A stretch of 64,000 nt of DNA, taken from Methanosarcina mazei S-6 (GTDB taxonomy: Archaea; Halobacteriota; Methanosarcinia; Methanosarcinales; Methanosarcinaceae). Positions 8,610-18,198 of the stretch are shown piece after piece. The stretch lies in contig NZ_CP009512.1 of the NCBI RefSeq assembly GCF_000970205.1, forward strand, positions 3,534,001-3,598,000, given 5' to 3'. The notes beneath the pieces were generated by a model. The model had not been told where the DNA came from. It saw only the letters and a list, made by a program, of their open reading frames with translations, and did not search any database. A program made the position numbers and the translations under genes. Every line of letters starts with the position of its first letter. Position 1 is the stretch's first letter.

Positions 8610-10043
8610 TCAGAGTATAGTTAACGGCGCTCCTATGAGCGCCGCACGAATACCCTCTAAAACAGGTAAACCGTTCTTTTTTCCTGTAGAAATGTACGCC
8701 CTAATTCTGCAGAAAGCTTGCGCTCCCATTGCTTTTCTGAAAGTTCCCGATATTTTCTGCTGTAGTTTCATCATCCTGATATCTCTTTCTGCCTGATTAT
8801 TATCAAATGGAACTTTCAAATCTGTCAGGAATCTCAGAATCTTTTCTTTGTGTTCTATAAACCTATCCAGCAGATTCCTTGATTTTGTTTTTGGATTTTT
8901 ACCGCGTTTTCCCTGTTTTTCAGGATTTAGAGAATGCGGATTTTCTTCAAGCGCTCTAATGATAATTGCATCAAACCTTTCTTCCAATGCTTTAATTTGC
9001 TCAAAATCAGGTTCTCTTAATTGCTCTTTACACTCATCAGTGTATTTCTTCATCTCAGTGAGCAGTTCATTCATCTCTTTAGCCCATGTCTGTTTATAGT
9101 TCTCTTCAATTCCTGTAAGTTCTCTCTGTAAATGAGCGTTACACAGAGCATGATCACAATCATAAACGTTGTAAGGTTTCCATCCATCATGAACTGCTAC
9201 TCCCTTAAACTTCGGAAGAATTCCCATAGCATCTATTGCTTCTGCTCCTCTTTTTGTATGAGCAAAATAACATGTGTATTTTTCATTAGAAGCTACATGA
9301 AGCCAGTGTCTTTTTCCTTCAATCTTCATACCAGTTTCATCAAAATTGATTACAGGCGAGGCTAATAACTTCTCTCTAATAACGTTTTCAAATTCCTCTA
9401 AATTCTGGAAACATTCTCTTTCTGCTCTAATTATCGTAGCAGGACAGATTTTTATTCCCATAATGTCTTCAAATAACTCAGAAATTCTATCATAAGGAAC
9501 AAACTGGTAATTTTTACAGTAAATAGCTGAAGCTAAAATATTAGGGCCATACTGAACCGGATATTTCACTGATTCGGGAAAAACGGCTTTATTCAACTTT
9601 CCACAACAAGGACAGGTTTTAATCTGACTTTTATGTTCTGTAACAATTAGATTTACGGGAGGAATGTCAAAGACCTGTCTTCTCTCATAAGCTTCAACTT
9701 CAACATTCTCAAGGGTAGATCCGCATTCTTTGCAGCAGGTCAAAGAATGTTCTATTACCTACTCAGGATGATCAACCATATCAAGAGTCGTGCCTGGATG
9801 ACCTTCCTGACCTCCAGGTTTCTTCCCGCTTGGTTTACGCAGACTCTTGGGATTAGGTTTCTCTTTGACAAAATAATCAGTAGAAGGAGGTCGACTGCTG
9901 TTACGACTGTTTTGATTTAAACGAGATTCTAAGGCTACAAGTCTTTCAGTGAGTTCTTTAACTTGAGATTCTAAACTCTCAATGTAAGCTACAATAATTT
10001 CAGGATTTGAAGCACAGTAAGAAAGAATCTCATCACGTTTCAT
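8610..10043 (-). CDS. IS66-family transposase with one in-frame UAG (possible pyrrolysine)
   Basis: 477 codons if the TAG at 9759-9761 is read as an amino acid (codon 95). Before it lies the usual N-terminal coiled coil and a Pro/Lys-rich segment (KKPGGQEGHPGTT). After it, in the same frame, come the zinc-finger-like CCKECGSTL, then the DDE core: NFDETG, VHDGW and NNQAERDIR. No other stop or frameshift is present. In Methanosarcina UAG can be decoded as pyrrolysine, and transposases with in-frame UAG are known there, so full-length protein is plausible. The alternative is a nonsense mutation; restart at the TTG at 9743 would give only the catalytic part. Confidence 0.88.
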
Positions 10044-10073
10044 AAAGCTAAAAAGGAATCATTTTATATCCAA

Positions 10074-10117
10074 TTTTTCCTCGGAACGAGGAAAAATGTG
10101 TAGCCTCGTTAAGGCTA
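10074..10117. promoter_or_regulatory. two hairpins between IS66 terminal repeat and transposase start
   Basis: A perfect 10-bp stem (TTTTTCCTCG, loop GAA, CGAGGAAAAA) spans 10074-10096, and a second one (TAGCCT, loop, AGGCTA) spans 10101-10117. They lie between the terminal repeat and the transposase start. A hairpin here could block read-through transcription from outside, a common way for insertion sequences to limit transposase expression; this role is inferred. Confidence 0.5.
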
Positions 10118-10284
10118 CCTGAATAGTTACAAGAATTGAAAAGAAAGCACGAAAAAGCATTGAAAAAGCAGATTTTAAAGTCTTAAAAGGGCTTTTCTTC
10201 TTACAGGGAACTTTAGTCCGGGACTCGAGTTCCCAGAAAAATAGATTTATTTTATATGTTTTGACTCGATATAGCTGCTGGTTT

Positions 10285-10332
10285 CTTTTAACATAACTTT
10301 TAACATAACTTTTAACATAACTGTTAACATAA
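10285..10332. repeat. 12-bp tandem repeat, four units
   Basis: Four consecutive copies of CTTTTAACATAA, the last with T to G at position 3, in the non-coding gap between the IS66 element and the S-layer-like gene. No open frame uses it. Slippage or local duplication is the simplest origin. Confidence 0.8.
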
Positions 10333-10380
10333 TTAGATATTCTATCCGATTTACAGAATTACGAATCATATAACTTACTA

Positions 10381-10570
10381 CATAGATTTCATCAACATAG
10401 ATTTCATCAACATAGATTTCATCAACATAGATTTCATCAACATAGATTTCATCAACATAGATTTCATCAACATAGATTTCATCAACATAGATTTCATCAA
10501 CATAGATTTCATCAACATAGATTTCATCAACATAGATTTCATCAACATAGATTTCATCAACATAGATTTC
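10381..10570. repeat. 15-bp minisatellite, 12.7 units
   Basis: Twelve identical copies of CATAGATTTCATCAA plus a 10-bp partial copy, without spacers. Because 15 is a multiple of 3, the - strand reads as an endless MLMKS peptide, but there is no upstream start signal or non-repeat coding sequence, so I treat it as non-coding. The identity between copies points to recent expansion. It lies about 100 bp beyond the 3' end of the S-layer-like gene. Confidence 0.92.
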
Positions 10571-10677
10571 GATTACTTATTACAGAATCGGCTTTTCTTA
10601 CATATTCTTCTATACTAATCGATTTTTCATCCACATATTCTACTATTACTGATCAGTTTTTTTCATATAATCTACTA
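10571..10677. repeat. degenerate ~32-bp repeats after the S-layer-like stop codon
   Basis: On the - strand, starting at the TAA stop (10678-10680), the motif AGTAATAGTAGA followed by a TATATG and GAAAAA stretch recurs two to three times with decay. The first copy overlaps the stop codon. This resembles, less clearly, the stop-anchored repeats found elsewhere in the window. Confidence 0.4.
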
Positions 10678-11298
10678 TTACTTTTTCTTATAAATTCCTG
10701 CAAAAATCCCGCTTACCAGAAGAACAGCCCCCATGCTCAGAAGTAAAATGGGCATGTCAAAACCTTTTGCCTGATTTTCAAATACCGGAGGAGGAGAAGA
10801 ATTATTGTTGGAGTGGTTATCAGGTGTAGTTACCGGTGTCTGAGGCATGGGAAGTCGGGGGTTAAGGTACTGATATACAGGAGAGAACTTTACCAGCACT
10901 CCATCCGCTCCGCCGTATATTTTCTCCACTGTGAGGTTCAAAATCTCCGTAGAATTATTAGAATATATAAAAGTGTCACCCTCGCCGACAATAGCGTCTT
11001 CAATAGAAGTGTCGTCTCTGCACAGTTCGATCCATACCCTGTTGCCTTCAGAATTAGCGCCTTTTACGTGGAGCTGATAATCCTGCAACAAAGAGTAATA
11101 GTCACCTGAGCGTACATAAATCTCGTCCCCATCAATTAGAATAATCGAAAGCCTCCCATTAGATGCTCCTGCGGTGGGAGAGACTGCACAGGCAATGAGA
11201 ATTGAAAATATAAAAATGACCGGGATTGAAAAAAAAAGAGCTGAAATGAATTTCATTCCTTTACTGCTCTTTTTTTCGCATTTATTTGGGACGCGCAT
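10678..11298 (-). CDS. small S-layer-domain-like protein with C-terminal membrane anchor
   Basis: About 206 residues. I chose the ATG at 11298, which has AGGTAG about 8 nt upstream; the ATG at 11256 is another choice. An N-terminal hydrophobic signal segment (ALFFSIPVIFIFSILIACAV) precedes one domain of roughly 90 residues (RSGDYYSLLQDYQLHV, then DTSIEDAIVGEGDTF) resembling the Methanosarcina S-layer family duplication domain. A Pro/Asn/Ser-rich linker with N-glycosylation sites follows, then a C-terminal transmembrane helix and a KKK tail. It overlaps the end of birA by 17 bp. It may be a minor surface-layer or envelope protein. Confidence 0.65.
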   Translation of the reverse strand: MRVPNKCEKKSSKGMKFISALFFSIPVIFIFSILIACAVSPTAGASNGRLSIILIDGDEIYVRSGDYYSLLQDYQLHVKGANSEGNRVWIELCRDDTSIEDAIVGEGDTFIYSNNSTEILNLTVEKIYGGADGVLVKFSPVYQYLNPRLPMPQTPVTTPDNHSNNNSSPPPVFENQAKGFDMPILLLSMGAVLLVSGIFAGIYKKK

Positions 11299-12259
11299 AA
11301 ATGCATCTACCTGCAATAATTTCTTCCTTAGTATTATCTGCCTTCCTTATGATAAGGGCTCCGTCAGGAGTTACTCCAACCGCCCTTCCCTCTATAATCC
11401 TGGAAGGCGTGGTGACTTTTACCTCCCTACCAATTGTATCCGAGAGGGCGAGCCAGTCATTGAGAATATGAGAGAACGGCTGGGTTTTGAAGCTTATGTA
11501 CTGCTGCTCAAGCTCGAAAAGGAAATCCTGAAGGAAAGAAACCCTCCTGATGTGTTTTCCGAGTTCCACTTTAAGGGTGGTCGAGCCTGCACGGAAAGAT
11601 TCGGGGATGTCTTTTAAATCCATATTTACATTGATTCCTATACCGAGGACAACATAATCCACCCTGTCTACTTCAGCCTTTGCTTCGGTAAGGATTCCGC
11701 ATACTTTTTTCCCGTTTATACGGACATCGTTTGGCCACTTGATACGGGCATCGAGCCCCATATCACGGATAACATTTGCAACTGCAAGCCCGGCAACAAG
11801 GGTCAGCCTTGAGGCATGCCTGAGAGGGATCCCAGGCTTAAGTATTACTGACATCCATATTCCGCCGTGAGGGGAGACCCATTCCCTGCCCATGCGGCCC
11901 CTGCCTCCTTTCTGTATCTCGGCAATGACAAGAGCTCCTTCTTCTTCGGAAGCTGCGATCTCTTTCGCAACACTGTTGGTGGAGCTTACCTCCTCGAAGT
12001 AATGAATTTTTTTACCCAGGAGAGTTGTTTTGAGCCCCATCTGAATCTCATCAGGGTACAGGAGTTGAGGAACGGATTTCAGGACATATCCTCTTTTCGG
12101 AGATGACTCTATTTCGTATCCATCAGCCTGGAGGGATTTAATGTATTTCCATACCATTGTCCTGGAAATTCCAAGCTTGAGCCCCAGCTCTTCTCCAGAA
12201 ACCGGAGTCTTTTGCGCATCTTTAAGTGCCTTAATAATTCGAGACCTTTTATCTCCCAT
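11282..12259 (-). CDS. birA: biotin-[acetyl-CoA-carboxylase] ligase with HTH domain (BirA type)
   Basis: 325 residues. Residues 1-65 form a winged helix-turn-helix (SGEELGLKLGISRTMVWKYIK), followed by the biotin-ligase catalytic domain with the biotinyl-AMP loop GRGRMGREW, then KWPNDVRINGKKVCGIL and a C-terminal SH3-like cap. It joins biotin to a lysine of PycB; no other biotin acceptor is visible here. The HTH suggests it may also repress transcription, as in bacterial bifunctional BirA. It follows pycB and pycA on the same strand, 117 bp after pycA. Confidence 0.93.
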   Translation of the reverse strand: MGDKRSRIIKALKDAQKTPVSGEELGLKLGISRTMVWKYIKSLQADGYEIESSPKRGYVLKSVPQLLYPDEIQMGLKTTLLGKKIHYFEEVSSTNSVAKEIAASEEEGALVIAEIQKGGRGRMGREWVSPHGGIWMSVILKPGIPLRHASRLTLVAGLAVANVIRDMGLDARIKWPNDVRINGKKVCGILTEAKAEVDRVDYVVLGIGINVNMDLKDIPESFRAGSTTLKVELGKHIRRVSFLQDFLFELEQQYISFKTQPFSHILNDWLALSDTIGREVKVTTPSRIIEGRAVGVTPDGALIIRKADNTKEEIIAGRCIYARPK

Positions 12260-12376
12260 CCGTGCACCCCATACAAATGTATATGTTCCACCGTATATAT
12301 TCTCTTAGTCCAGACATATGGTCATACCCTGATAAGCCGGAAAATCTTTTTCCTCTTTTCCGAAGAGTGAAAAGCA

Positions 12377-13858
12377 TCACCGCTGTGTTTTCTGGGCCAT
12401 GTTAACATAGGCATGTACAGCGGCCGTGATTGCTGCAACTTTCTTGTCCTTAGCCTCAAGGGCCGAAGCCAGAGTAGCACCTTTCTCACTGTCAGCCTTA
12501 ACGACGTGTTCCACAGCCTCAAGGATATTCTCCTCTTCGATAAAGCTGGTTGTCATGTCGCCTCTGCGGAATGCAGGGTTCCTCATAACAGCTTTATGGA
12601 AAGGGATATTGGTTTTTACTCCAACGACCACATACTCGTAGAGTGCCCTGTCCATCCTGGCGATAGCCTCTTCTCTTTTTCTGGACCAGACACAGAGCTT
12701 GGAAATCATGGAGTCATAATAAGGAGAGATTGTATAGCCTGTATGAACTCCGCTGTCCACCCTTACTCCGGGCCCTCCTGCAGAACGGTACCTCCGGATC
12801 TTTCCAGGGGAAGGAGCAAAATCATTCAGGGGATCTTCGGCATTTATTCTGCATTCGATTGCATGCCCGTCAATAACTATATCTTCCTGTTCAAAATCGA
12901 GTTTGTCTCCCCAGGCGATCCTGATCTGTTCCCTGACAATATCAATTCCGGTTACCATTTCGGTAATTCCATGTTCCACCTGAAGGCGAGTATTGACTTC
13001 AAGGAAATAGAAATTCCCTTTAGAGTAAAGGAACTCGACGGTCCCTGCGTTTACATAACCAATTGCTTTTGCAACCTTTACGGCAGCCTCCCCCATCTGC
13101 TTCCTGAGTTCCGGAGTCATTATAGGGGAAGGAGCTTCTTCAATCAGCTTCTGGTGCCTTCTCTGGATTGAGCATTCCCTGTCTGAGAGGTAGACCATAT
13201 TACCATGAGAGTCAGCAAGGATCTGGATCTCTATATGCCTTGGCTCTTCCACGTACTTTTCGATAAATACGGAAGAATCCCCGAAAGCGGAACCTGCCAT
13301 CTGCCTTGTAGAGCTTAAGGATGTGGCAAGCTCTTCCCTGGAGTGGACAACCTTCATCCCTATTCCACCGCCTCCGGCAGACGCTTTGATAAGGACAGGA
13401 TAGCCGATCTTTTCTGCAATTTCCATGGCTTCTTCAGGGTCCTCAACTGCGTCCTTTGTTCCGGGAACTACAGGGACTCCGGCTTTCATCATGAGGTGCC
13501 TTGCTCTGATTTTGCTTCCCATTTCGGCAATTACATTGCTTGGAGGGCCTATGAAAATAATGCCTTCTTCCTCACAGCGCTTTGCAAAAGCAGGGTTTTC
13601 GGAAAGAAAACCGTAGCCGGGGTGGATTGCCTCAGCTCCGGTGTTTTTTGCAACCTCAATGATAGCTTCCATATTCAGGTAGCTCTGGCTTGAAGGGGCA
13701 GGCCCTATCAGATAGGCTTCATCAGCATACTTGGCAAAAAGGGCGCTTTTGTCAGCCTCGGAACAGACAGCAACTGTTGAAATCCCGAGCTCCCTGCAGG
13801 CACGCATAACCCTGATTGCTATTTCACCGCGGTTTGCAACGAGTACTTTTTTGAACAT
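12377..13858 (-). CDS. pycA: pyruvate carboxylase subunit A (biotin carboxylase)
   Basis: 493 residues from the ATG at 13858, which is preceded by AGGTGGAAGGT; the upstream in-frame GTG lies inside that site. The protein has the biotin carboxylase layout: N-terminal Rossmann-like domain ([19 protein letters not shown]), ATP-grasp domain with the glycine-rich loop [10 protein letters not shown] near residue 165, and the carboxylation segment [20 protein letters not shown]. It carboxylates biotin on PycB using ATP and bicarbonate. Together they convert pyruvate to oxaloacetate for the incomplete TCA cycle of methanogens. The gene lies 22 bp after pycB. Confidence 0.96.
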   Translation of the reverse strand: MFKKVLVANRGEIAIRVMRACRELGISTVAVCSEADKSALFAKYADEAYLIGPAPSSQSYLNMEAIIEVAKNTGAEAIHPGYGFLSENPAFAKRCEEEGIIFIGPPSNVIAEMGSKIRARHLMMKAGVPVVPGTKDAVEDPEEAMEIAEKIGYPVLIKASAGGGGIGMKVVHSREELATSLSSTRQMAGSAFGDSSVFIEKYVEEPRHIEIQILADSHGNMVYLSDRECSIQRRHQKLIEEAPSPIMTPELRKQMGEAAVKVAKAIGYVNAGTVEFLYSKGNFYFLEVNTRLQVEHGITEMVTGIDIVREQIRIAWGDKLDFEQEDIVIDGHAIECRINAEDPLNDFAPSPGKIRRYRSAGGPGVRVDSGVHTGYTISPYYDSMISKLCVWSRKREEAIARMDRALYEYVVVGVKTNIPFHKAVMRNPAFRRGDMTTSFIEEENILEAVEHVVKADSEKGATLASALEAKDKKVAAITAAVHAYVNMAQKTQR

Positions 13859-13880
13859 GATACCTTCCACCTTTCCCGAT

Positions 13881-15602
13881 TTACTCGATTGAAAGGATGA
13901 TATCTCCGGGCGCGACGGTGTCCCCTTCGGCTACAAAGATTTCCTTAACTATTCCCGAGCGTGGGGCATGAACCGCATTCTCCATCTTCATGGCTTCGAT
14001 AACAGCTACGGTGTCTCCTTCCCGGACGGTATCTTCTACTTTAACCTTAAGGGAAAGTACCATGCCCTGCATTGAGCTGGTAACCCCTCCTTTAACGGAT
14101 TCTGCGCTTGGCTTTTTAGGCGACGCTTCAGAGATGGAAACTCCGCCGCCTAGAGGCTCGACCCTGACTTCGTAGACCTCATCGTCCACCTCAACCTTGA
14201 AGTGTGTAGGAATTGTGTATTCCTGAGGAGTCGCCGGGGCAGGGGTGATAACAGCCAGGGCTTCTTCTTCCATTTCCCCTTTCAGGAACTTGGGAGCAAT
14301 TGCCGGATAGAGTATGTATGTAAGGATATCTTCTTCAGAATTTGCAATGCCCATTTCTTCTGCTTCTTTTTTTCTCTTCTCATACTCAGGCTTGAGAAGG
14401 TCTGCAGGGCGGCAGTGAATCGGTTCTTCATCGCCTATGATCTTTCCTATGATCTCAGGGCTGATCGGGGCTGGAGAACGTCCGTAGAGTCCGCGTACGT
14501 AGTCCTTTACCTCTTTCGGGATGACCTTGTAGCGTTCTCCCATGAGAACATTGAGCACAGCCTGTGTGCCTACGATCTGGCTTGTGGGAGTAACAAGAGG
14601 AGGATAACCGAGCTCTTCTCTGACCTTTGGCATCTCTTGAAGCACTGCCCCGTATTTATCGAGGGCATTCTGCTCTTTCAACTGAGAAACAAGATTGGAG
14701 AGCATTCCTCCCGGGATCTGGTAGATAAGAACATTGGTGTCAATCTGCTCGGAAATAGGATCGAGGATTCCTCTGTACTTTTCTTTCAGGTCTTTGAAGT
14801 ACCTGACAGCCTCTTCAAAAGCCCCAAGGTCAAGTCCTGTATCATAGGGGGTTCCCTGAAGAGCTGCAACAACGGTCTCGGTAGGAGGCTGGGAGGTCCC
14901 CCATGCCAGAGGGGAGAGTGCCGTATCCAGAACATCCACTCCGGCAGGGCAGGCTGCCATATAGCTCATAGGAGCCATTCCCGAAGTACAGTGACAGTGG
15001 AGAGAAATAGGGATAGAAACCTCTTTTTTCATGGCACTGATTATTTTTGCCGCTTCATTTGGAGAAAGAAGGCCTGCCATATCTTTGATACAGAGCGAAT
15101 CACATTCCAGCTCTTCAAGCTGTTTTGCGAGTCCTACATACTTTTCTACTGTATGTACAGGACTTATAGTGTAGCAGACCGTGCCCTGGACATGAGCTCC
15201 CAGCCTTTTTGCCACTTTTATGGAAAGCTCCATGTTCCTGACATCATTTACAGCGTCAAAAACCCGGAATATATCAATGCCGTTTTCATAGGACTTGGTT
15301 ACGAACTTTTCAACCACATCGTCCGAATAATGCCTGTATCCTACGAGGTTCTGGCCGCGGAGAAGCATCTGAGCATATGTGTTGTCCATATTTTTCTTAA
15401 GGTCCCTGAGGCGCTGCCAGGGGTCTTCGTTAAGATAGCGAATACAGGAGTCGAAAGTGGCACCTCCCCACATCTCGAGGGAAAAATACCCAATCTGGTC
15501 CAGTTGTTCAACCACTTCGAGCATATCCCTTGTCCGCATTCTGGTTGCCAGGAGGGACTGGTGTGCGTCCCGGAGGACGGTTTCAGTAATTTTTACACGC
15601 AT
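13881..15602 (-). CDS. pycB: pyruvate carboxylase subunit B (carboxyltransferase plus biotin carrier)
   Basis: 573 residues. The N-terminal TIM-barrel carboxyltransferase begins with [16 protein letters not shown]; the metal- and carbamyl-lysine segment CIKDMAGLL is near residue 170 and SLHCHCTSG follows. A conserved PYC-like domain lies in the middle. The C-terminal 75 residues form a biotinyl domain with EAMKME; the biotinylated lysine is about residue 539. It transfers the carboxyl group from biotin to pyruvate. It is the first gene of pycB-pycA-birA, with a TATA box about 55 bp upstream. Confidence 0.96.
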   Translation of the reverse strand: MRVKITETVLRDAHQSLLATRMRTRDMLEVVEQLDQIGYFSLEMWGGATFDSCIRYLNEDPWQRLRDLKKNMDNTYAQMLLRGQNLVGYRHYSDDVVEKFVTKSYENGIDIFRVFDAVNDVRNMELSIKVAKRLGAHVQGTVCYTISPVHTVEKYVGLAKQLEELECDSLCIKDMAGLLSPNEAAKIISAMKKEVSIPISLHCHCTSGMAPMSYMAACPAGVDVLDTALSPLAWGTSQPPTETVVAALQGTPYDTGLDLGAFEEAVRYFKDLKEKYRGILDPISEQIDTNVLIYQIPGGMLSNLVSQLKEQNALDKYGAVLQEMPKVREELGYPPLVTPTSQIVGTQAVLNVLMGERYKVIPKEVKDYVRGLYGRSPAPISPEIIGKIIGDEEPIHCRPADLLKPEYEKRKKEAEEMGIANSEEDILTYILYPAIAPKFLKGEMEEEALAVITPAPATPQEYTIPTHFKVEVDDEVYEVRVEPLGGGVSISEASPKKPSAESVKGGVTSSMQGMVLSLKVKVEDTVREGDTVAVIEAMKMENAVHAPRSGIVKEIFVAEGDTVAPGDIILSIE

Positions 15603-16107
15603 GGATGAGCCTCTTAAATCGGATCAAAAAACAGAATTTATTGAAACATGCGTCTATATATTCTCCAGAAAACTGTCCAGTTTTCAGGGCATACAGAGCC
15701 TGTTTGAGCCTGTTTTTTGATCCGGTTCTGTCAAAGCATAAAATCTCCTGACAGCGGTTTATTGCAGAAACCTGCAGTTTACCTGGAGGGGAATTTATCC
15801 GGCATTGTAGGACCGAATCTGAGTTACCGCTTAAATTAACAGGAGAAAACTGATATTAATGGTATATACCGCAAAACTTACCTGTCCTGCGTTGATACGA
15901 ATATTTTTATTAATACCATTGTTAACAAGTAAATACTTTTCGCTGCCGTTAACATTAGGTATACTCTTTTGAAAAGGAGAATCAAGGACTGAAAAAATAG
16001 TTGTAATACAACAATAAGAAAGTTCCGGATTCCGATTTAAAAAAGGAAAAAAAGAAAATAAAACAAAAGAAATTCCTATTAAAATTAAATCTCCATTAAG
16101 AGTTACT
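15603..16107. promoter_or_regulatory. pycB upstream region with TATA box on the - strand
   Basis: On the - strand, AATATATAG at about 15654-15662 is a good archaeal TATA box; transcription would start near 15630 and give pycB a leader of about 30 nt with a GAGG ribosome binding site. The remainder up to 16107 is AT-rich, with TTAACA-type motifs near 15920-15960. No gene is visible. Confidence 0.5.
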
Positions 16108-17073
16108 TTATGTGGATGTATTTTTTTGTCTTCGCCCTACAAAGAGCCACTGATCATAAGCACCTTCTGAATCCGTATTATCCACAATTTCTCCGTCTAC
16201 ACCTGCCCTGAAAAGGGCATCTGCAAGTATTTCAATCTCGGGTTTGCTGCTTACGGTAAAGAGCAGGACTGCGCCATCAGCTGCAACGGAAACAGCTTCT
16301 CTTACAATACGGACCCAGAGCCCTTTGTTAAATTCGTAGACGAGCCCCAGCATAAAACCCATTACAGCATCAAAACTTCCCGGCTCAAAGTATCTTGACA
16401 CGGCTGCTGCATCCATAACCATAACTCTCTGAGGGTTAAGGACCCCCTGTTCGAGCCCCTGGCAGATAGTACATTTGTTTATTTCTATTGCAAGGGGGTC
16501 AAGCCCGGATCTGTAAAGTGCGAGTGTTGACATTCCATTCCCACAGCAGACCTCAAGCAGCCTGCCTTCGGGGTAATAACCTTTTTTTCGGAGAAGTTCA
16601 AGGATTTCGGCAACCCTTTTTATGCGGTTTTCCGAAAAAACATTGCCATAGGACTCAGGTTTTACTGAGCAGCTGGTGCAGAGGTTCCGGTTAACAAGCA
16701 TAAGTGAGTAATATTCGTTTACTGCGTTAAACCATGTTTCGTGGAGGAGTTCAATGTCCTTTTCAGGAGAGGTGAGGTTGAGAAGGGAATCTGCAAGAGT
16801 TTCAAATTTCTCTTTCAGGGCAGGCTGGGCAAAAGCTCCGGTAAATACCGACCAGAAATCTACAGGAACGTCCTCGTCTGCAGGATTGAAAAACAGCAGT
16901 CCGGTTGTGTGACCTGCCTGCCTTACTCTTATAATCCTGATATTCTCAATATCTGGAAAATTTAAAAATCTGTTAAGATATTGAAGGGTAAGTTCAGGGT
17001 TTCTCTGGGAGGTGTAACTTTCTTCTATAAGATAGATATCTTCGTCTATTCCAAGGAGTTCCTGTAAGAGCAT
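16108..17073 (-). CDS. class I SAM-dependent methyltransferase, family unassigned
   Basis: 321 residues. The C-terminal half has motif I (LLEVCCGNGMSTLAL, near residue 190), an acidic residue after the second strand (LAIEINK), and a motif-IV-like FDAVMGFMLG, so it is a Rossmann-fold methyltransferase. The N-terminal 180 residues are not recognisable; they contain a CTSC pair near residue 137. The substrate is unknown. It stands alone: downstream is the pycB promoter region and upstream a 355-bp gap. Confidence 0.7.
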   Translation of the reverse strand: MLLQELLGIDEDIYLIEESYTSQRNPELTLQYLNRFLNFPDIENIRIIRVRQAGHTTGLLFFNPADEDVPVDFWSVFTGAFAQPALKEKFETLADSLLNLTSPEKDIELLHETWFNAVNEYYSLMLVNRNLCTSCSVKPESYGNVFSENRIKRVAEILELLRKKGYYPEGRLLEVCCGNGMSTLALYRSGLDPLAIEINKCTICQGLEQGVLNPQRVMVMDAAAVSRYFEPGSFDAVMGFMLGLVYEFNKGLWVRIVREAVSVAADGAVLLFTVSSKPEIEILADALFRAGVDGEIVDNTDSEGAYDQWLFVGRRQKNTST

Positions 17074-17428
17074 GTTTGATTAGATTCGAATAATCCGATA
17101 TCAAGATTTCGAAAAAGAGACTCAAAACAGAGAGGCAGGTATTCGGAAGAGAACAGACTAAGAAAAATTAAGAGAGTAAGAAATTGGGAGAATCTTGTAT
17201 AAAAAACTTCCCAGAGTTGACAGTTAGTTAGAAATCTCCATAAAAATAATTAGGAATAAAAAAAGATAAAAATAGGCTTTACAAAGTAAATAGAGGGGAA
17301 AAAGAGCATTAAAGGCTGAATAAGATGGAAAGGAAACTCCGATATAAGCAAAAGTATTTATAGAATCTAAATACAAAAACAGAGATTAGAAGGAATTTAT
17401 ATTAAATAAAAGAAGCTTGGAGGATAAT
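17074..17428 (+). promoter_or_regulatory. AT-rich gap with histone promoter
   Basis: This A-rich stretch separates the methyltransferase start from the histone gene. The TATA box TATTTATAG lies at 17355-17363, giving a start near 17385 and a leader of about 44 nt, and GGAGG lies at 17419-17423, five bases before the histone ATG. Nothing else is visible. Confidence 0.6.
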
Positions 17429-17641
17429 ATGGCAGCAAAAGTTATACCGTTCGCACCAATCGAGCGTTTAATAAGGACAGCGGGTGCTCACAGAGTGAGC
17501 GAGAGTGCAGGAATGGCTCTTACGGAGATTCTGGAAGAATACGGGCTTCAAATATCAAAAGAGGCTATAAAGCTTGCAGAGCATGCGGGCAGGAAGACCG
17601 TAAAGGCTGAAGACATAAAACTAGCTAAAGAAATGCTGTAA
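17429..17641 (+). CDS. archaeal histone (HMf-like)
   Basis: 70 residues, the classical length of a single histone-fold protein that wraps DNA as a dimer or larger assembly. Motifs: PFAPIERLIRTAGAHRVSES at the N-terminus with the DNA-contacting Arg residues, and RKTVKAEDIKLAKEML at the C-terminus. I start at the ATG at 17429 because GGAGG sits five bases upstream; the longer TTG start at 17417 would overlap that site. Confidence 0.95.
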   Translation: MAAKVIPFAPIERLIRTAGAHRVSESAGMALTEILEEYGLQISKEAIKLAEHAGRKTVKAEDIKLAKEML

Positions 17642-17716
17642 ATAATTCTGCTGGATAATAAAAAGAACTGAAAAATGCTGAAAAACAGCATTTTACCTAT
17701 TTTTACCTGAGACTGG

Positions 17717-17980
17717 TTATGCAGTTGCGGCTTCAACCTCAACTACTGCGAGGGATTCCACAGGACAATTCTTTGAGCAAGCCCCGCAGCGGATGCAGAT
17801 TTCGTCATCAATTATTGCCATTCCATCAATGATCCGGAGTGCAAGTTCGGCAGTTTCGGGATCAAAGTCATCGCTTTTCATTGCTTTTGCGTTCACAGGG
17901 CAGACGGAATAGCATATCCCGCACCCAATACACTTTTCAGACTGAACTATCTTTTTGTTTTTTTTATCTGCCTTTGCCAT
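17717..17980 (-). CDS. 2[4Fe-4S] ferredoxin
   Basis: 87 residues from the ATG at 17980, which has GAGGTGA five bases before it; the upstream GTG lies inside that site. Two cluster motifs are present: CIGCGICYSVCPVNAK and CIRCGACSKNCP. About 30 residues separate the two motifs, more than in clostridial ferredoxins. It is a cytoplasmic electron carrier; partner unknown. It is transcribed towards the histone gene. Confidence 0.9.
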   Translation of the reverse strand: MAKADKKNKKIVQSEKCIGCGICYSVCPVNAKAMKSDDFDPETAELALRIIDGMAIIDDEICIRCGACSKNCPVESLAVVEVEAATA

Positions 17981-18130
17981 TAGAGTCACCTCAAAAATAC
18001 GATAGAATTGCCAGACAACGGGGAATAAGCCGTATGAGAAGCTGTAAAAACAGGGCTGGCTGCAAATATAAAGAGAAATTTATATTTGTTCTGTCTATGC
18101 TATATTTGATATTTTTAAGATATATGAATA

Positions 18131-18198
18131 TTTCGAAAGCCTGACCTGAAGGTCATGCCAGCGAAAAGGTTTCGAAAGCCTGACCTGAAGGTCATGCC
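18131..18198. repeat. two copies of a 29-bp palindrome-bearing repeat at a stop codon
   Basis: Identical 29-bp copies lie at 18131-18159 and 18170-18198, with a period of 39 bp. Each contains the inverted repeat TGACCT / AGGTCA and could fold into a hairpin. The TGA stop codon of the Sm_multidrug_ex gene (18192-18194) is the start of one hairpin, so one copy straddles the gene end. They may act as a double terminator or RNA 3' end, but no T run follows. Confidence 0.85.

Larger units (their letters stand above)
8602..10130. mobile_element. IS66-family insertion sequence (ISBst12-like, single transposase)
   Basis: 1529 bp. The outer ends are related inverted repeats: GTAACTGCTCAG at 8602-8613 and, reversed, GTAACTATTCAG at 10119-10130. 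The element is flanked by a perfect 8-bp direct repeat, AAGAATTG, at 8594-8601 and 10131-10138, the duplication length expected for IS66. It carries one transposase gene on the - strand and no TnpA or TnpB accessory genes, as in the ISBst12 subgroup. The intact duplication suggests a recent insertion. Confidence 0.92.

Noticed and set aside
10378-10563. Open frame encoding only MLMKS repeats
   Set aside because: It exists because the 15-bp unit is a multiple of three; no start signals or non-repeat coding sequence.
10381-10570. Possible CRISPR array
   Set aside because: Units are contiguous with no unique spacers, and no cas genes are in the window.
14202-15608. 468-codon open frame on the + strand
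   Set aside because: It is the antisense shadow of pycB, whose motifs are unambiguous on the other strand.
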